Of a DNA stretch of 64,000 nt, positions 23,348 to 36,114 are shown one piece after another; positions within the stretch are counted from its first letter, which is position 1, and each line of letters starts with the position of its first letter. Position numbers and translations under genes: made by a program. The DNA is taken from the NCBI GenBank assembly GCA_012934845.2, contig WNNJ02003038.1:1-64000 (forward strand). The letters run 5' to 3'. Source of the DNA: Pomphorhynchus laevis (taxonomy: Eukaryota; Acanthocephala; Palaeacanthocephala; Echinorhynchida; Pomphorhynchidae). The notes under the pieces are model-generated. The model had not been told where the DNA came from and did not search any database. It was given only the letters and a program-made list of their open reading frames with translations.

Positions 23348-23769
23348 TTTTGACGACCGCATCATTATCAAACAATTGATCCATTATGTTCCTGATTTTG
23401 ACAATAAAATATTCGGATATTTGTTTGTGCCACCTAAGCCCCTGGCGAATTAAGCGTTCACATACCTTGACAACTTCAATTGTTTGTACTATAAATCTGA
23501 ATTTATCGACTGTTGGTGTCTTAGAATGTTTAGGAACAGATACAACGATGCCACATTTTTATAGTGTAATTATAAACTGAGTTTAGATCGAAAAAATAGT
23601 GTTGTAAGTGAAGATGCTAGAATTTAATTGTGTTGACGCAAAAGGAACGGATTGATAACTTCAATAGTTTAAGCTTTGAACCTGTTTAATCATGTGTAGC
23701 GAATATTTTGATCAAATATTTTGAGATATTTGTGTTTTATCCAGTCCAACGAAAATGCGGCTTAATAAA
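23348..23769 (-). repeat. 422-bp dispersed repeat, copy 1 (upstream of EAPP)
   Basis: About 97% identical to 44173-44594, in the same orientation. On the minus strand both copies keep an uninterrupted frame of about 70 codons, readable as KCGIVVSVPKHSKTPTVDKF, then VCERLIR, then RWHKQISEYFIVKIRNIMDQ, and then LFDNDAVVK. A strong splice-donor-like word AAG/GTATGT lies inside it. No initiator ATG is visible. The plus-strand end carries AATAAA. The family is not recognised. It could be a duplicated exon or a short element. Confidence 0.75.
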
Positions 23770-24236
23770 ATATTAAAAGATAACAATCTAAATATTTTAT
23801 AAAACATTTAAAGATTGTGGCTTTAAGTAAGAAAATTTGAAATAGTAAATAAAAGCGATGTAGATATTAAGCAACATTTGTTAAATGGACTATATCTTTA
23901 TCTCTAATATAACAAGTTAGACTGCCAAGGTTACAGTGCTAAATGTATGATAGGATGATATTAAAATAGGATTGGATAAAATCAGTTATTTCTAGTTTAC
24001 TGACGGGATTTGACGTTTGTATATAAACGACGTAAATGTCGCAACTCTCTTATTCAAAAAAAACTGAAATACGAAAAAATTAAAATGTTTCCTATTTATG
24101 TGTGCTTGCAAAAATCTCGAAAGTTTAAAATCAATTTGATATAAGTTTTATATTATCAATTATAGATGTATATGCTTGGGCATTTCTAAATTTTGTTGTC
24201 CTTAACGAAATTTAAAATAATTGAAAATTTAAAATA

Positions 24237-24385
24237 ATGTATCAGGTGAACGAATTTGAAAGTGAACTGTCAACGCTTTACAATGCAGTGATATCTAATG
24301 ATTCAAAAGCTGAAGAAGACGAAAGCAACTTTTATGATCCTGCTGCAGATGACGAGGATAATAAATGGGCGAACGCTAGTAGACG
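24237..24385 (+). CDS. EAPP: EAPP-like exon with acidic N-terminal segment
   Basis: 149 bases, 49 codons plus two bases, with the donor at ACG/GTAATT. The YDP-x-x-D-x-x-D-x-x-W motif is the conserved block preceding the Arg-Arg of the family. The upstream limit is uncertain. Confidence 0.75.
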
Positions 24386-26131
24386 GTAATTTCTTTTTTT
24401 AATATTTTTCAAATTTTTGAATTTTTAATATTTTTTCATTTTATGCAGTATAAATATCAAATTTCATGAAAGTACATTTCAGTAAAACAATCACTTTGTC
24501 TGATTTTTCAATTGCATCGTATTGTACAATATTATATAATATCATTATATTGTGATATATCACAATATTAGAATTTAATATATAATATTGTTTAATACAA
24601 TATTATACAATATTGTATTATAAAATTATTTTTTCTATCGTATAATATTGTTTTTATATTCTATAATATTGTTTTTATATTCTATAATATTGTTTTTATA
24701 TTCTATAATATTGTTTTTATATTCTATAATATTGTTTTTATATTCTATAATATTGTGTTATATTGTATAATATTGAGTTATATTGCATAATATTGTGCTA
24801 TTTGTATAAAATTGTTTTATATTGTGTTATATGTTATAATATTGTTTTTAAATTTTATAATATTGTTTTGACATTTTTAGTATTGTTTCTATTGTATAAT
24901 ATTTTGATTTTTTGTATAATATTGTGTTAAATTTTATAATATTAAGTAATATTGTATAACATTGTTTTTATATTGTATAATATTGTCATATATTGTATTA
25001 TATTGAGATATATTGTATAATATTGTGTTATATTGTATAATATTGTGTTATATTGTATAATGTTGTGTTATATTTTATACTATTGTTTTTTATTGAATAA
25101 TATTTTTTATTGTATAATATTGTTTTTATATTTTATAATATTGTGATATATTGTATAATATTGTGTTATATTCTATGATATTGTGATATTTTGTATAATA
25201 TTGTGTTATATGTTATAATATTGTTTTTAAATTTTAAAGTATTGTTGTTATTGTATAATATTGTGTTATATTGTTTAATATTGTGTTATATTTTATAATA
25301 TTGTATTTATATTCTTTAATATTGTTTAATATTTTGTTATATTTTATACTATTGTTTTTATATTCTGTAATATTGTTTAATAGTGTGTTATATTTTATAA
25401 TATTGTTTTTATATTCTGTAATATTGTTTAATATTTTGTTATATTTTATAATATTATATGACACTGTGATACTTAAAATATTGTTATATAGTATTTGATA
25501 AATTCATAGTAAAGAGAAAATGCTGATGAAATGAAATCAAGTTTTGTTTCAATGCTGATGGGAACTTTAATTAAACTATAATTTAATTAAACTTCAATTA
25601 AACTATAATTTTAACATTAATTTTATCCTGATGATGATAGCATTTGACTATCAAAAATTCGATATAAAGGTGTTATATATTTAGATTGACTATCTGTACA
25701 TAGGTTCTATCTATATTAGAATGTAATGGTGATGATTTTTATATTGTTCCAGATTTATTAATTCTTTCAAGGTTTATAAGTAAAAAATTAGCTTTATCCA
25801 CAAAGTATAAATTTATTCCTGAATATATTCAAGGTATTTTGACGATGCAAGTATGGTATCTGATGCGACGCTAAACTGTCCGTGTTGTATGACTCTTCTA
25901 TGTACAGACTGCCAAAGGCACGTTAATTACACGACTCAATACAGAGCAATGTTCGTATACAACTGTGTTATTGACCCTACTAAAAATGCTCCAACATTAA
26001 ATCAAAGAGATTCAAAGAAGGATGATCGTAAATTCGATATCGTACTTTGTAGACGATGTAATACTGGAGTTGCAGCTTATGATGTTAAAGATGAAGTTTA
26101 CCACTTCTATAATGTTATATCCGGTCATTGA
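24237..26131 (+). CDS. EAPP: E2F-associated phosphoprotein (EAPP)-like gene, two visible exons
   Basis: EAPP family proteins are small nuclear phosphoproteins reported to bind E2F transcription factors. Exon 24237-24385 gives an acidic segment, EFESELSTLYNA, then NFYDPAADDEDNKWANASRR. Exon 25772-26131 gives LALSTKYKFIPEYIQ, then the Cys-rich core LNCPCCMTLLCTDCQRH, TQYRAMFVYNC, CRRCNTGVAAYD and DEVYHFYNVISGH at the C-terminus. All of these are EAPP hallmarks. The GT donor at 24386 and AG acceptor at 25770-25771 keep phase (CG plus G = Arg). After EYIQ near 25831 the frame slips by one base before RYFDDASMVSDATLNCP: one extra A in CAAGG would join them, so either a sequencing slip or an early null. 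ATG 24237 may lie inside a longer gene, because a CAG acceptor-like site (ATGTATCAG) follows it and family members have a longer N-terminus. Confidence 0.85.
24530..25490. repeat. AT-rich minisatellite filling the EAPP-like intron
   Basis: Tens of degenerate units of about 21 bases built on TATAATATTGTTTTTATATT, with TTGTGTTATATTG variants. It makes up most of the 1,386-base intron (24386-25771). An 18-base perfect palindrome, ATTGTGATATATCACAAT, lies near 24558. The open frames through it are repeat read-through. Confidence 0.9.
25772..26131 (+). CDS. EAPP: EAPP-like exon with Cys-rich core and C-terminus
   Basis: This exon holds the C-x2-C ... C-x2-C core, the YRAMFV strand and the DEVYHFYNV tail, ending in TGA at 26131. 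The first 20 codons (25774 on, FISKKLALSTKY) and the rest (from about 25832) are in different frames, with one base missing between them. The core itself is intact. Confidence 0.82.
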
Positions 26132-26689
26132 AATATATTTGAAATAAATCTTATTGTTTGAAGATATTATAGCACTGGTAAATTCATGTTCAAAGCCCGT
26201 TCACTAGTGATATTGTATATTCGCTTGAACAAATGCACACAGGTTTATAATTTGTAATATAGAGGTGACTTGTGCATAGCAATACTACGGTAGTTATATG
26301 TCCGTCTATTCGTATCCATACGCACGCAACAGTCACTAAGAATGATCATTTTAACGGCATTTGTTGTATAATGCAACGATATAGGACGATATGTCCATTT
26401 GATTTTAATCTTTAGTATATTTTATAATATGTCATATCAGGGATATTGATATAGTTCTTTAATTAGTACTCTTCTGCATTTATTTTCGAACTTAGAGTTC
26501 ATATATATGGTATTGGATATAGACAAATTGCAACGAAATGATAGCAGTTTAAGATAAATATTATTATTTTTGTTTGAAATAAAATAACTTTAATTTAGTA
26601 AAATAATTTTCATTTATTAAAATAATTATATAAAAAATAAAACTGCTATTTTAATTAAATATATTTAAACTTTTAGCACATTACAATAA
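26132..26689. other. Intergenic AT-rich DNA downstream of EAPP
   Basis: No gene or repeat recognised. AATAAATC at 26141, 10 bases after the stop, could serve as the EAPP poly(A) signal. Confidence 0.5.
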
Positions 26690-26850
26690 AGATTGTATAG
26701 TATATCAAATACGTTGTGATGATTTTGATAGAGTGTATATAGGTCAATCGGGCAGGGTTTATCAAAACGTTTTGGCCAATATAAATATTCTGTTGAAAAG
26801 GAATTGGATCAAGGACTGCTATTGATCATTCCTTAAGCAATTTCCATAAG
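26690..26850 (+). mobile_element. Possible Penelope-like element endonuclease scrap
   Basis: One frame reads IVYQIRCDDFDRVYIGQSGR, close to the GIY-YIG nuclease signature of Penelope-like retroelements (Y-x-I-x-C-x2-C-x4-YIGQT-x-R). A partner segment KYSVEKELDQG follows. No RT is attached. The piece is about 160 bases and decayed. Confidence 0.5.
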
Positions 26851-26977
26851 TAAAGTGATTTCAGTTAATAAAATACAAGAAGCTTTTTATGCAATTGTGA
26901 ATTTTTGCATAAAAAATGTTTCGTTTATGTTTGGTTTGTTTTATATGTTTAGTTTATGTTTTATATGTTTGGTTTAC

Positions 26978-27126
26978 GGGGGATCCTTCTCCGTAAACCA
27001 TCATACCTCCTCCCACTGTATATTTTGCCTCATCGATCATCCTCATAGTACACAACCTCACTTTCTTATGCTTCCATATCGATGATCACATTTCCCTTAA
27101 ACCCTTCGTCCGTGACAAGGTCCGCC
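26978..27126 (+). mobile_element. LINE family A fragment (RT thumb)
   Basis: 150 bases matching copy A1 at about 779-922 (CTCCCACTGTATATTTTGCC, CGTCCGTGACAAGGTCCGC). Internal piece with neither end of the element. Confidence 0.85.
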
Positions 27127-28584
27127 CGTAGACTAAATAGACTAAAAACGATTGGATGAGATCACTTCGATATCTGCGCGATAAGGCGGACCTGTGCCTA
27201 GCCTGTCAGATTTTACAGGAAATCGTCATCGACTCAGAGCGCTAATGCATACGCGTGATATAACCTAACTTCGTGGTCATCAGTTCATGTTAAAAAACAC
27301 AACGATTACGCTACAAAACAATAGCAAGTACCCTCTACATTTACTTTTTCTACATTTACGTTTTCTGATTGTGACGCAACTTGTAATGAGCCTTGCTGCT
27401 CACTTTGTTGTCCATTGATAATAATGTGTATTTTTAGAGATAAAATATTTTTAGAAATATTTCAACAAAGTATTTTTAGAAATAAATTTAAACTCTTAAT
27501 CGGAAAATTTTTATGATGGATAATAAATAATATACTTTGTATTATAATAAGATACTAGATAATCAAATTTCATCAAAGAAAATACTTCATTTGCATGTAT
27601 TTGGCCCTGCCTCAATGTTGGATCGAGACATGATAACATAGCAGTTCCTCCTAATGAACTTTCATATGAATTCTGATACATCGTCTGTTATTTGTCAATT
27701 CCTAAAATTTGATTTTTATTTTAAATTTCAATTTTAAATTTTAATTTTATAAAAGTTATATGAAATCTCATATAACAATTATTAATTGTTTATAATTTAA
27801 TTATTATCAAATTATTTGAATTTTATTTAAATTTAAATTTTAACTTTATAAATATAAATTATTTTAAATATTATATAACAATTACTAATTTTAAAAATTA
27901 TTTATTATTTAATTATTTGAATTTTATTCGGCATTATTTTAACTTATAAATAATATAAAATACGTATACTCAGCTTGCTGATCTGGTTTCTCAGTTTTAA
28001 TTTATTTAAAATATGGAGAGGCTTTGGTATCTATGGATTTTGCGACTATTAATACAGCTGGAAACTTAAAAGATAAAATTTCATCGAAAATTGAATAAAA
28101 TTTTGAATCTAATAAATTGAATATTATTTATTAGTCAATTCATAACAATTGACTTTAAAATTCTAACTTTTTATTAATAAAAAAATATATAAAATCAAAT
28201 ATATTCATTATTTATAATTATTAATTTAATTTATCATTAATTTTAATATGCTTTGTATTAGAATAAGGTACACTATATAATTAAATGTCATCATAAATAC
28301 GTCATTAGCATATATTTGGCTCTGCTGATATGTTGGGTCGAGGAATATGGGCCGAAACCTGATAACACAGCAGTTTCTCCTGATGACCTTTAATCCTTAT
28401 TCTGATACCTCATTTATTATTTATTAGTCAATTCATAACTATTACCTTTTAACTTCTAACTTTATATAAATAAAAATTACATAAAGTCAAATATATTCAT
28501 TATTTATAATTATTAATTTTATTTATCATTAATTTTGATATATGTATAGTACAATAGGACTCTGGCTGACTATATCAAAAGCTG
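27127..28584. repeat. AT-rich stretch with degenerate dispersed repeat
   Basis: Three degenerate copies of a roughly 300-base unit can be seen near 27500-27700, 28120-28400 and 28410-28560. They share TATTTATTAGTCAATTCATA and a GATAACACAGCAGTTTCTCC-like word, and a weaker copy occurs near 46690-46800. No coding content. Family unknown. Confidence 0.55.
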
Positions 28585-29545
28585 GTGTCTGTCAGCTTTT
28601 GACAGACTAACAATTAAGAGATCGCTATCACAATGCAGTTAGCCCCACCATCCGAATCCGAAATTGCCCTATATTAATGTTGCGAGAAGACTATGCTTAT
28701 TCAAAAAAATCATGTGACGTGCTTTAGATCTGCGGCCTCTTTCGATTTAAAATTTCATTATTTCCCTTTACAAACAAGCCCTTGCTCGTAACATCCGCTA
28801 TCATTTAATTAGGCGAAATTTGATCCACTAAGTTTTCAGTGGTATAGTGGACGCTCGTTTCACTCAGCAGTTGGTTAAGTGTATCGGTTCTGTCAGGAGA
28901 AAATCATCACTTATATGCGGCTATTTCTCTCGACTTTTACTCTGCATTTGACCGTATTTCCATTCCCTTTGTTATCTCATCTCTTAGATTCCGCGGGTTG
29001 TCTGCGAGAATTGTTAACAAGGTAGCAATAATGTTGTATACCGAGCGCTTCTACTATAAAGACGACCCTGATATGTGTCCGTTCTAACCAATTATGGTGT
29101 ACATCAAGGCTATTTTCTCTCCAATCTTATACTTAGCTGCCTCAATTATTCTTCTTAAACCTTTAATGCAAGATCAATATCTTGTGGTATTTGCTGATGA
29201 TACCATCGCCTTATTTTCAGGACACCGGTGTTGAATGATGTTGCTTATAAAACAGCAATTTTTAGGATGAATAGTGCGGTTAGCCCCATCCAACTTCCTT
29301 CATAATCCTTTCAAGGCGCAGGTGGTTGTCTTTTATATCATACCTACAACAAGAAAAAAACTAAACAGATTGGCAATCAAAGCCTTCTCAAATATTATGA
29401 CGAATCAACCGATATTTTATTTGCACATAGAGTAAGATACTCGGGTTTTATCATTTCGGTGAACAGGACTGCCCTATTTGACTTGAATAAATTTAAGAAT
29501 ATCCTAAAGAGGGAAAGATGGGCCCTGAAACAAATGGTGTTATAA
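28585..29545 (+). mobile_element. LINE family D fragment (RT)
   Basis: It starts at GTCTGTCAGCTTTTGACAGA, matching LINE D near 49.0 kb, and runs through the RT: VVNKVAIMLYTERFYYKDDPD, then DQYLVVFADDTIALF (motif C), then RYSGFIISVNRTALFDLNKF and RWALKQMV at the end. Frames are interrupted many times. It is a decayed copy covering about the last 1 kb of coding sequence. Confidence 0.8.
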
Positions 29546-29619
29546 CACTTGCACACACTTTGATATACTACATTATTACATTGTACATCGCCGCAATAAC
29601 CCTTGTTAATGATATACGT

Positions 29620-31510
29620 CCTTATAGATACATATATTTACTTCGTGAACCATTTAAGTGTAAAGTTGTGTTGATAGTGTAATAACGTTTTATAACGAAA
29701 AATTGACGTGGTTATTATATAATATTGATTATTATGAACTTGACTTTGCATGATATTTACTTTATTTGTTAAAATAGATTTATAGATTTATTAAATAATT
29801 TATTGAATGGATTTATGGATAAACGTTTTAGACCTGAAACACGTTACATTGATCCGGACAATGCAAAAGCTACCGATGAATGGAGACATCGAAAGAAGCG
29901 CTTCACATCATATCTCTCAGTCGTTACAGAGATAACTGGGGAACAAAAACTTCCTGTACTGATTGACATTATTAGTAGTTCACTTTACTCGCGTATCGAT
30001 GATTGTAAAGCTTATTTTGAAAAACGAGTCAATGTTTCAAAACTGAAAAACATACTGTTCAATCGTCACTTATTGTCTATCAGCAGGCAAACGAAAGATC
30101 AATCCATCGATCTTTATTTTCAAAGTTTACACAATCTTGCTAAATAATGCGATTTTACTTCTGTCCGCTGAAGACTATCTAAAGAGTACGTAAGAGATTC
30201 CTTTATACGCGAATTAAAATCAGCAACTATTCGTCAAAGACTTATGAAAAAGTGTACACTTACTATGGAACAATCACTTAATACTGCGCAGTCTCGAGCA
30301 TGCTGAATTTCAGGCCTTGGGTTATACTCAACAATTCGGCTCTGAGAATTGAGTTTCTTCATGCAAAAGAAGTTCTGATAACGACGAAATTATGGAATGT
30401 AAAGTACCACATGTGTCTTCCATTCAACACAACTGTTATTTTTGTGGAGGTGGATGACATGTTAAAATCGATTATTTCGCTCGTTTGACAAAGTGCAACA
30501 ATTGCGGTAAGCAAGGTCATTACGCTAAAGTATGTCGATCTCCCACTCTCTCAAGTAAGCGTAATCTAAATAATGTAAATCTAGCCACCATTTCCTGCAG
30601 TACAATATAACCTTCGTTGGATAAAGCAATGATATCAGTTTAAATAAATGTGAACCAACTCAACGCCTTAATTGATAGCGGAAGTGTTGGTGAATTTATA
30701 TCTCTACAAGCACTTGAGCTCTGTAAACTTCTAACAAGTCCTTGTAACGAGATTGTTCATCTAGCGTCAGACTTACATGCATGTAACATAACTAGAAAGT
30801 GTATTGCATCTATTAATGTGAAGGGTTAAACCCTTGAAAATATGAATTTGTTGGTATTAGACACGTTGTATACTTATGTTATACTTGGCCATTTATTTCT
30901 CTCTCTCTCGCTTTCATGATTTAAAAATACATTTTGTGGAGCTAACCATTCTATTTGTTTGCAAGCATCTTTAATGTGTTCTTGTTATTTGCCCAATTCG
31001 AGCTTATTTCATTCTCTTTCACCTGATTGCAAAATAATTCAAACCCAGTCCAGACGACAAACAAAATTCCATGACTCATTTATCGAAGTGGAAATTAAAA
31101 AGTTGCTGCGTGAAAGTATCATCGAACATTGTTATTCTCCCTGTCTAGCATAAGCTCTTATTGTAACTCATTAAAATGGTAAGCATCTTATGGTAACGAA
31201 CTATTAGCAAATTCACATCTCTAGATGACGTTCTTTACCAACAACTGATGATCTAATTGGCAAAATCTTTGTTTCATCTCTTGCTACTTAAAATCGGCTT
31301 ATAATCAAATACCACTGCGATAGGGTGTATACGGCATCTGAATTAGCAGGTCACTTTATAAATTTAAAAAGATGCATGTTGGTTTAACTAACGGAGTTGT
31401 TGCATTTCAGCGAATTATAACTACTTTGGTTAGAGAGGAGAAGCTTCAAGGTGTATATGCATACCTAGATGATGTGGCTATTGCTGGTGTTACTAAAAAT
31501 TAAATATAAA
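29620..31510 (+). mobile_element. Ty3/gypsy fossil 2 (gag to RT)
   Basis: An old, heavily broken Ty3/gypsy remnant related to the one at 7.7-17 kb. Parts in order: gag from 29803 (MDKRFRPETRYIDPDNAKA, a relative of the gag at 8063), a CCHC knuckle near 30490-30540 (CNNCGKQGHYAKVC), retropepsin near 30650-30830 (ALIDSGSVGEFIS), and the start of RT up to the YLDDVAIAG motif near 31460-31490. No 3' half and no clear LTR pair are visible. Confidence 0.8.
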
Positions 31511-32288
31511 TTATAAAAGATTTATGACTATAATAACTGGGTATTATCTTACTTTAAACTAAGAGTATAGGTGTCTTGTCACGAGATGAGTTAATATGTA
31601 ATAACAACAAGTTTGACCGTGCTTAGACAGGATGTCAGCAGCGGTAACAATCCAACAATAATTAATAATAAATAATTATTATTTTTAAATAATAATTAAA
31701 ATAAATGTATTTTGATTAATTTATAGTCTTGATTGCCTGAATAAAAGCGGAATATTTATACATTTTTTCATATTATTGATTTCCGTGAAGCTCTGACTGC
31801 TTTGTCTTCCTTTTAAACTTTAAATTCACCGTTTTTATTCGTATAACAATGCTCTATTATTCCATTAATTTTCAATAGGTTTTGATTAGTGAATAGTAAG
31901 TTGACTACTATTTTTGAATCTATCCTGATTTTATCGTTTGTCGCGCATTATTTCAGAACAATTTCCGTCCGTTTTATCTTTGGCTATTGTTCTAATTACT
32001 TTTGTATTTGTTCATTTTCTTCGATTGTATACATAATGTCCTTACTCAACATCATAAGCGTCATGTATAAACGCTTCATTTACTAACAAAATTACAATAC
32101 TCCTTGTATTCTTTATATGTATAAAGGATTAATTATAGCATTCTAACAATATAAAACATTATGTTGTATATTTAAAAACGACATTTCAACCTTACTTAAA
32201 TACTAGCAGTATAACAAAGAATCGAAAATTTGGTTTTTTTTATATTTTTGTAAAAGAATTCAATACACATTATCAGTAACATTTACTG
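31511..32288. other. Intergenic AT-rich DNA 3' of the dynein locus
   Basis: No gene recognised. On the minus strand, about 35-55 bases past the dynein stop, there is an A-rich ACAAAAATATAAAAAAAACC, too short and impure to be a convincing retrocopy poly(A) tail. Confidence 0.5.
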
Positions 32289-32805
32289 TTAATTATCGTT
32301 GTTTATTAACGCAGCACCTCTTAAAATCCAACGGGTCTTCATTGCCATAATAAAGCTATATTGATGTTATATAGTTCTCGTCAGTTCTTTTGGTGCGCTT
32401 GTAGACCGGGCAATCGTATATTTTGGCAACAGTTTTTGAATTTATTTGTTTTTTATCAACGCCAGATATCATTTGATTAGCTCGACGTTCACTTTTTATA
32501 GGTGTTATGCTAGCTGCTTGTTTTTTAGTTTTTGATTGTTCATTCACTGCATACATGTGAATGACGGGCATCAGGTGGTATAAAATTTTATTTGCAGGCT
32601 CACACAAAGAAGCTTGCTTTGGATTCCAAGCCGCACCTTCAAAGTACATACCGTATATGTAGACACCCTCGGTACGAGCCTGCCTAACATCTTCTTTATT
32701 CATTCGTGTTTCAGTACTTTTTACGGTAAAAAAATCAGGTGCCCAATCATGATGTGATCGAGTAATTTCTTGTCTCATAGCTGTTAAACATCCAGACAGA
32801 TTAAC

Positions 32806-33831
32806 ACTGGCATTATCAATATTGTGCACTTCAAATATTACTTTGACATTCGTAGCCATTGGTATTCTATCAGCATTTGCCAATGTTAGCAACTTGTTAT
32901 CATCTAAAACTGAATTTAAATTCCCGATCCAAACAGCGTAAACAGGACCATCCAATACCATCCACCATGATTCTTTTCTTTGTTGCCTAACACTGTTACT
33001 GTACATTTTAAGAAATCGTCTCCATAAAATAGAAAATATTCTATCCGTCCAATCGTTTGTGGCAACGTCTAGTTCGCCGAACATTTGTGCCGATGTTATC
33101 GCCTTTGGATTCATTCGATATTCTCGTGTCAGTGTTCCCATACTCGTTAGTGCTCCTTCCAGCACTGTAATGCAAAATGATTTACCGACCACACTAGGGC
33201 CAAGCACCATTATACCGTGACGAACAAGTTGTGTATTATACAATTGAAGGATCTTCAAATTCCAATCTGCATGATTGCATAGATTTAGTTCGTTACATTT
33301 AAAATCAATAGCTACATGCAAGTCATCTTTATTGTCTGCTTTTATGGAGACTGACGGAAACAAATCATTAAGTAGTGATAGAAATAAGCGTTCATCTTCA
33401 TCAACTAATTTCGATAGATTTGTATCTCTTAAAACTCTGAGAACAGCAACCGATTCTTCTTTAGCGTTTGGTTTCTTTGCAATGCCCGGTGTTCTTAAAA
33501 CAGCACAAACATTTCTCATACCAAAATCGCAGTCAACTTGCTTACTGAGTTGATCCTCACATAATTTATACAGTAAATAGATTTTCTGAGGTAGTATCAC
33601 ATTGTTTTTGAACCCACAACTGTCCAATTTAAAACGTATTATAATCTGTCGATCTGGAACCATCATTGCGAGAACTATGAAATTAACCTTTAAATTGTTA
33701 GACAGTTCTGTTTTATCCGCGTATCCTGGATTCATTGTTATTATTATAGCGAAAGAAGTATCCGTAGAAATTCGTTGACCGTCTGTGAATATCAATTCGC
33801 TGTGTCTGTTACGTTTTGCATGTAACAATGT
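32806..33831 (-). repeat. Dynein duplicated block R2', copy 2
   Basis: 1,026 bases, the same length as R2. The AAA2 P-loop keeps the consensus glycine (GPSVVGKSF). It is joined directly to the C-terminal domain, with everything from AAA3 to AAA6 missing. Confidence 0.92.
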
Positions 33832-33856
33832 GGTAAATGTTACGATGTTATTCATG

Positions 33857-35265
33857 TTACGATGTGGTAAATTGAACAGTTGCTCGCCTTCGTAAAGAGA
33901 TCGGTGTCGATGCCGTAAAAGATCAAACTTCGAACTAGACAATCTCATTCTATCGCTTGTTTCTTTAGCAGCCACTCCTTCTATCATTGGTCCTGTAGTT
34001 TGGTATTGATTGTCAAATTTGTTATGTTCGCCAAAGAATACTTCAATGTCATTTAGTAGATCATTTACGAACATACTTCTAGATTTTAAAATGTCATAAT
34101 GTGCTAATTCAGCTTTTGCTATTAATTCTTCATAACTGTGTGCAAGCTCCTCAGACTTATCCGTGATATTAAATGGCCGCAAGCTTTGCTGTTCTTCTTG
34201 ATAATGATAAGCTATTGCATTAAAAGCTGTACGTAACTTCATACAAGATCTTTCTATTTTATGTTGAGAACTTCGTGTTGCGTCAATTGCAGATAGAACG
34301 GTCTTAAAGTCATCAACAGAATGAAGTTCCTTGTCTAGTTTTTTAATTAATCTCTGCATAAACACATGAATACTTGATACATTTTCAATTAACAGTTGTT
34401 GAACGTGTTCACATGCTTTTAGTTTTCTATTTACGACTTGTTGAACGATACTGCTTTTAAATGATGTCATGATTAGCTTTAATTGAAAGATGTTATGATA
34501 ATCTTCAATCTGTTGTACATATTTTACAATACTGTCAAGTTCACTTAATCCGTTAAGAATGGACATAATTCCAAAATCTTCCCTTCTTATAGCTACACTT
34601 TTATCCGATATGGTTTCATCTGATTGCCAAATATAACTGTATTTGTATAAATACTGCAGACTACTTTCAAAAATTTCTTTATTCATAACAATGCAATTTG
34701 ATAAATCCTTGTAGATTCGGTTTACCTTAACATCTGTGCGAATATCATTATATAAAACCGCCCGAGGTAACTCAAATAAATTATATACATCAGTGGATTT
34801 TGAATTTTCTGCAGTGTATTTACAATCCAAAGTAGACAATTTCTTTAAAATTAATTGAAATACGTCGATATCTCCTCGCATTGCATCAAGTCTCCCTGGG
34901 TAGTCTATGCAGTGAATCGTGTCCGCTTCCAATTTCTTCGATTGACCACATATCTTGACCCCTTTTGAAACATTTAAAATATATTGCACCACCTGATTCA
35001 CGCTATGCTGCAATTTGTCTAAACTCGGACTCAATTTTATCATCTGATCCTCTAGAATAACATCAACACAGAAGACAGGTGTTTGTACATGCTCATCATT
35101 TAGAGCATCGGAGCTTTGAACGTATAAAGCTGTTTTACATTTTTCAACTTTATTTAAGTGAACACGTTTTCTACTCAATAAGTGTTCCCGAAGCTTGTCT
35201 AAAGAGTTTATTGTTTTATAAATTAATCCTTCAGTCATACGTCCTTTATAGTAATTCCATATCCG
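33857..35265 (-). repeat. Dynein duplicated block R1', copy 2
   Basis: The second copy of the tail/linker block, inserted after an AAA3-like start. The upstream junction reads LDCKLTPANEKSTDVY, which resembles LDCKYTAENSKSTDVY inside the block itself, suggesting recombination at a short homology. Its lower end runs through 25 filler bases into block R2'. Confidence 0.93.
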
Positions 35266-36114
35266 AGTAATTCTATATACATCAGTAGATTTTTCATTTG
35301 CTGGAGTTAATTTACAATCCAAAGCGTTTGCAACGCGTTTGTCGAAATAACTTTCAAGTGTTAGTCGGATCTGATTTGGTGTTGTTGCTGAGCTGAAATT
35401 CATTGTCCTACATTCGTGTACTGTAGCGTCATAACTAATTGACATATAATTATTGATAATGACCGATTTCACGGTGCTTTGTTCTCCAACGAGTAAATCC
35501 GGCTTTTTCTGTTTAGCAATGAAATCTACCAGATAAATTGTTCTTACATTGTCAACTTTAGGAACCAAAATTTTTGAATATTCAACAGGCGATTCACTTT
35601 CTATTGGATATGTCCAATCATTTACTAAGCGAGACCAATGTTCCCATGTAACTTCTCTACTTACAGTTGTATTTGGAAACTGTATTCCTACAGTTGTATT
35701 TGGAAAACGTTGGTCATTCAAATTCAACTGATCACTTAAATTATCTCGTATAAAAATTTTCAGTTTAGAACGATCATCAACCTTCAAAAGTGCACCAAAA
35801 CTCCAAATAATTGTGAAATAACTAAGACGCTTTAAAACATTTTTATTGCCATTATATTGATCAAACTCCGCATTTATTCCGTCAGTTAGGCTTAGCATCC
35901 GTGAAATGTAGTTACATTCATAAGCAGACATGGTAGTTGATAAATTTATTCGTACATACTGTTCTAGTTTATGGAAGACATTGTCAAAGACTTTATAAAC
36001 CGCATTATTGTATTTTTTATCTTTATCTGAAGCTAACCATGATTGTGCAAAAGCACCCCACGATAAGGTTATTCCGCTCATGTATACCATACCGCTTCTG
36101 GACGCGGTTGCAAG

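Noticed and set aside
25234-25498. Two opposed frames of about 75 codons with Ile/Asn/Tyr-rich repeats
   Set aside because: Both are read-through of the AT-rich minisatellite in the EAPP intron.
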